Assembly: GCF_900156155.1 (NCBI RefSeq)
Contig: NZ_FTMD01000001.1
Location: 62,001-126,000, forward strand
From: Aromatoleum tolulyticum
GTDB lineage: Bacteria; Pseudomonadota; Gammaproteobacteria; Burkholderiales; Rhodocyclaceae
Direction: 5' to 3'
DNA length: 64,000 bases
A program made the translations under genes and the position numbers. Shown piece after piece: positions 62,810 through 64,000 of this stretch (position 1 is the stretch's first letter; the number at the start of each line of letters is the position of its first letter). The notes under the pieces are model-generated. The model ran no database searches and had not been told where the DNA came from. It worked only from the letters and a program-made list of their open reading frames with translations.

Positions 62810-64000
62810 TCAAACGCGCTCGAACACCCCCGCAGCCCCCATGCCGGTGCCGATGCACATCGAGATCATCCCGTAGCGCAGGTTCGCATCCCGCCGCATC
62901 GCGTTCATCAGCGTCGCGGCGCGGATCGCGCCCGTCGCGCCGAGCGGGTGGCCCAGCGCGATCGCGCCGCCGAGCGGGTTGACCTTCGCCGGGTCGAGCG
63001 ACAACTGCCGCATCACCGCCAGCGCCTGCGCGGCAAACGCTTCGTTGAGCTCGATCCAGTCGACCGCCTCCGGCGCCACGCCACCGGCCTTCAGCGCCCG
63101 CGGGATCGCCTCCACCGGCCCGATGCCCATCACCTGCGGCGGCACCCCCGCGACCGCGTAGCTGACAAAGCGCGCGATCGGCGTCGCGCCGTAGCGCTTC
63201 AGCGCCGCCTCGCTCATCAATAGCACCGCGCCGGCACCGTCCGACATCTGCGAGCTGTTGCCGGCCGTCACGGAACCGCGCGCCGCGAACACCGGCTTCA
63301 GCTTCGCGAGCCCTTCCAGCGACGCGTCCGCGCGCGGCCCCTCGTCCGTATCGGCGAGACGCTCGACGACGCGCACCGCACCGCCCTCGCCGGGCACATG
63401 GGTGCGCACGTGATAGGGCGTGATCTCGTCGCGGAAATAGCCCGCCGCGATCGCCGCGCATGCGCGCTGGTTCGACTGCAACGCGAAGGCGTCCTGGTCC
63501 TCGCGGCTCACCTTCCACTGCTGCGCGACCATCTCGGCGGTAAGCCCCATGCCGAAGGCGATGCCGATGTTCTCGTGCTTGGCGAAGATCGCCGGGTTGA
63601 GGCTCACCTTGTTGCCCATGATCTGCGGCATCGCGCTCATCGACTCGGTGCCCGCCGCGATCATCACGTCAGCCTCGCCGAGGCGGATGCGCGCCGCGGC
63701 GTCGGCGACCGCCTGGAGGCCGGAGGCGCAGAAGCGGTTGATCGTGACCCCCGGCACCGTGTCGGGCAGGCCCGCCAGCAGCAGGCCGATGCGCGCGACG
63801 TTCATGCCCTGCTCCGCCTCCGGCATCGCGCAGCCGACGATCACGTCGCCGATCTCCTGCGCGTCGAGCCCCGGCACCTTCGCGACCACCGACGACAGCA
63901 CGTGCGCGAGCATGTCGTCCGGGCGCACGCTGCGGAACAAGCCGTTCCGCTTGGCGACCGGCGTGCGAGTCGCGGCGACGATGTAGGCTTCCTGAATCTG
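62810..64000 (-). CDS. Acetyl-CoA C-acyltransferase (thiolase), 5' end cut by window edge
   Basis: The reading frame continues to position 64000 as QIQEAYIVAATRTPVAKRNG, so the start codon lies just outside. At least 396 residues are present, close to a full thiolase. The nucleophile Cys is in NRFCASGLQAVADAA, the catalytic His in GHPLGATGA and the second Cys in CIGTGMGAAGVFE. It cleaves 3-ketoacyl-CoA or condenses acetyl-CoA units. The substrate is unknown. The neighbouring crotonase suggests a beta-oxidation-type role. The track-style internal start at 63940 is a TTG and is not the real one. Confidence 0.93.
   Translation of the reverse strand, partial: QIQEAYIVAATRTPVAKRNGLFRSVRPDDMLAHVLSSVVAKVPGLDAQEIGDVIVGCAMPEAEQGMNVARIGLLLAGLPDTVPGVTINRFCASGLQAVADAAARIRLGEADVMIAAGTESMSAMPQIMGNKVSLNPAIFAKHENIGIAFGMGLTAEMVAQQWKVSREDQDAFALQSNQRACAAIAAGYFRDEITPYHVRTHVPGEGGAVRVVERLADTDEGPRADASLEGLAKLKPVFAARGSVTAGNSSQMSDGAGAVLLMSEAALKRYGATPIARFVSYAVAGVPPQVMGIGPVEAIPRALKAGGVAPEAVDWIELNEAFAAQALAVMRQLSLDPAKVNPLGGAIALGHPLGATGAIRAATLMNAMRRDANLRYGMISMCIGTGMGAAGVFERV

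Overview
The window is a high-GC stretch of a betaproteobacterial chromosome, most likely Rhodocyclales (Azoarcus/Aromatoleum/Thauera-like). This placement is an inference from the gene set: pilMNOPQ-aroKB-dgt, glmUS, a MaoC-Pta fusion followed by ackA, RfbBACD, UbiC-UbiA, and several c-type cytochromes. I see no phage, insertion sequence, CRISPR array, rRNA or tRNA. Genes are tightly packed, and many are joined by 4-base ATGA overlaps.

Layout. 1-9.9 kb (minus strand): a Wsp-like chemosensory operon (CheW, CheR-TPR, CheW, TonB-dependent receptor, YfiR-like protein, CHASE8-type MCP, CheA-REC hybrid, CheB). CheB runs off the left edge. A fragment of an EAL-domain gene lies just upstream of the operon. 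10.2-13.5 kb: glmS and glmU (cell-wall precursor UDP-GlcNAc). 13.7-16.3 kb (plus): a (R)-hydratase/phosphotransacetylase fusion and acetate kinase. 16.4-22.5 kb (minus): glutamate synthase gltD and gltB. The gltB upstream region holds a sigma70-like promoter, an intrinsic terminator and a good sigma54 promoter, in that order. 22.8-30.6 kb (minus): pilM-N-O-P-Q, aroK, aroB and dgt read as one long unit from a promoter that diverges from ponA (plus, 30.7-33.1 kb). 33.1-34.9 kb: cyaY divergent from lptM-lysA. 35.0-38.8 kb (minus): dTDP-rhamnose genes rfbBACD plus one unknown gene. 38.9-49.6 kb: dacB, a small membrane protein, ubiD, pyrF, a small secreted protein, ubiA, ubiC, recG, ridA, fliW, a SPOR protein and a DUF2802 protein.

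50.6-60.7 kb (plus): the most unusual block. Four di-heme c-type cytochromes of the RoxA/MauG-like kind and one lipoprotein form an apparent operon. They are followed 33 bp later by a 538-aa protein with a cytoplasmic TIR domain, one membrane segment and three tandem LCCL domains predicted to lie outside the membrane. A pirin follows. 61.7-64 kb (minus): an enoyl-CoA hydratase/isomerase family protein and a thiolase that is cut by the right edge.

How the parts may work together. In the first operon, a YfiR-like periplasmic protein sits next to an MCP whose sensor resembles the YfiR-binding CHASE8 domain of YfiN, inside a Wsp-like signalling cassette. This suggests an outer-membrane-to-periplasm-to-chemosensory relay. 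In the cytochrome block, eight predicted hemes and the TIR-LCCL protein suggest a periplasmic redox activity linked to a membrane-spanning TIR sensor. Both are inferences from gene order and domain content.
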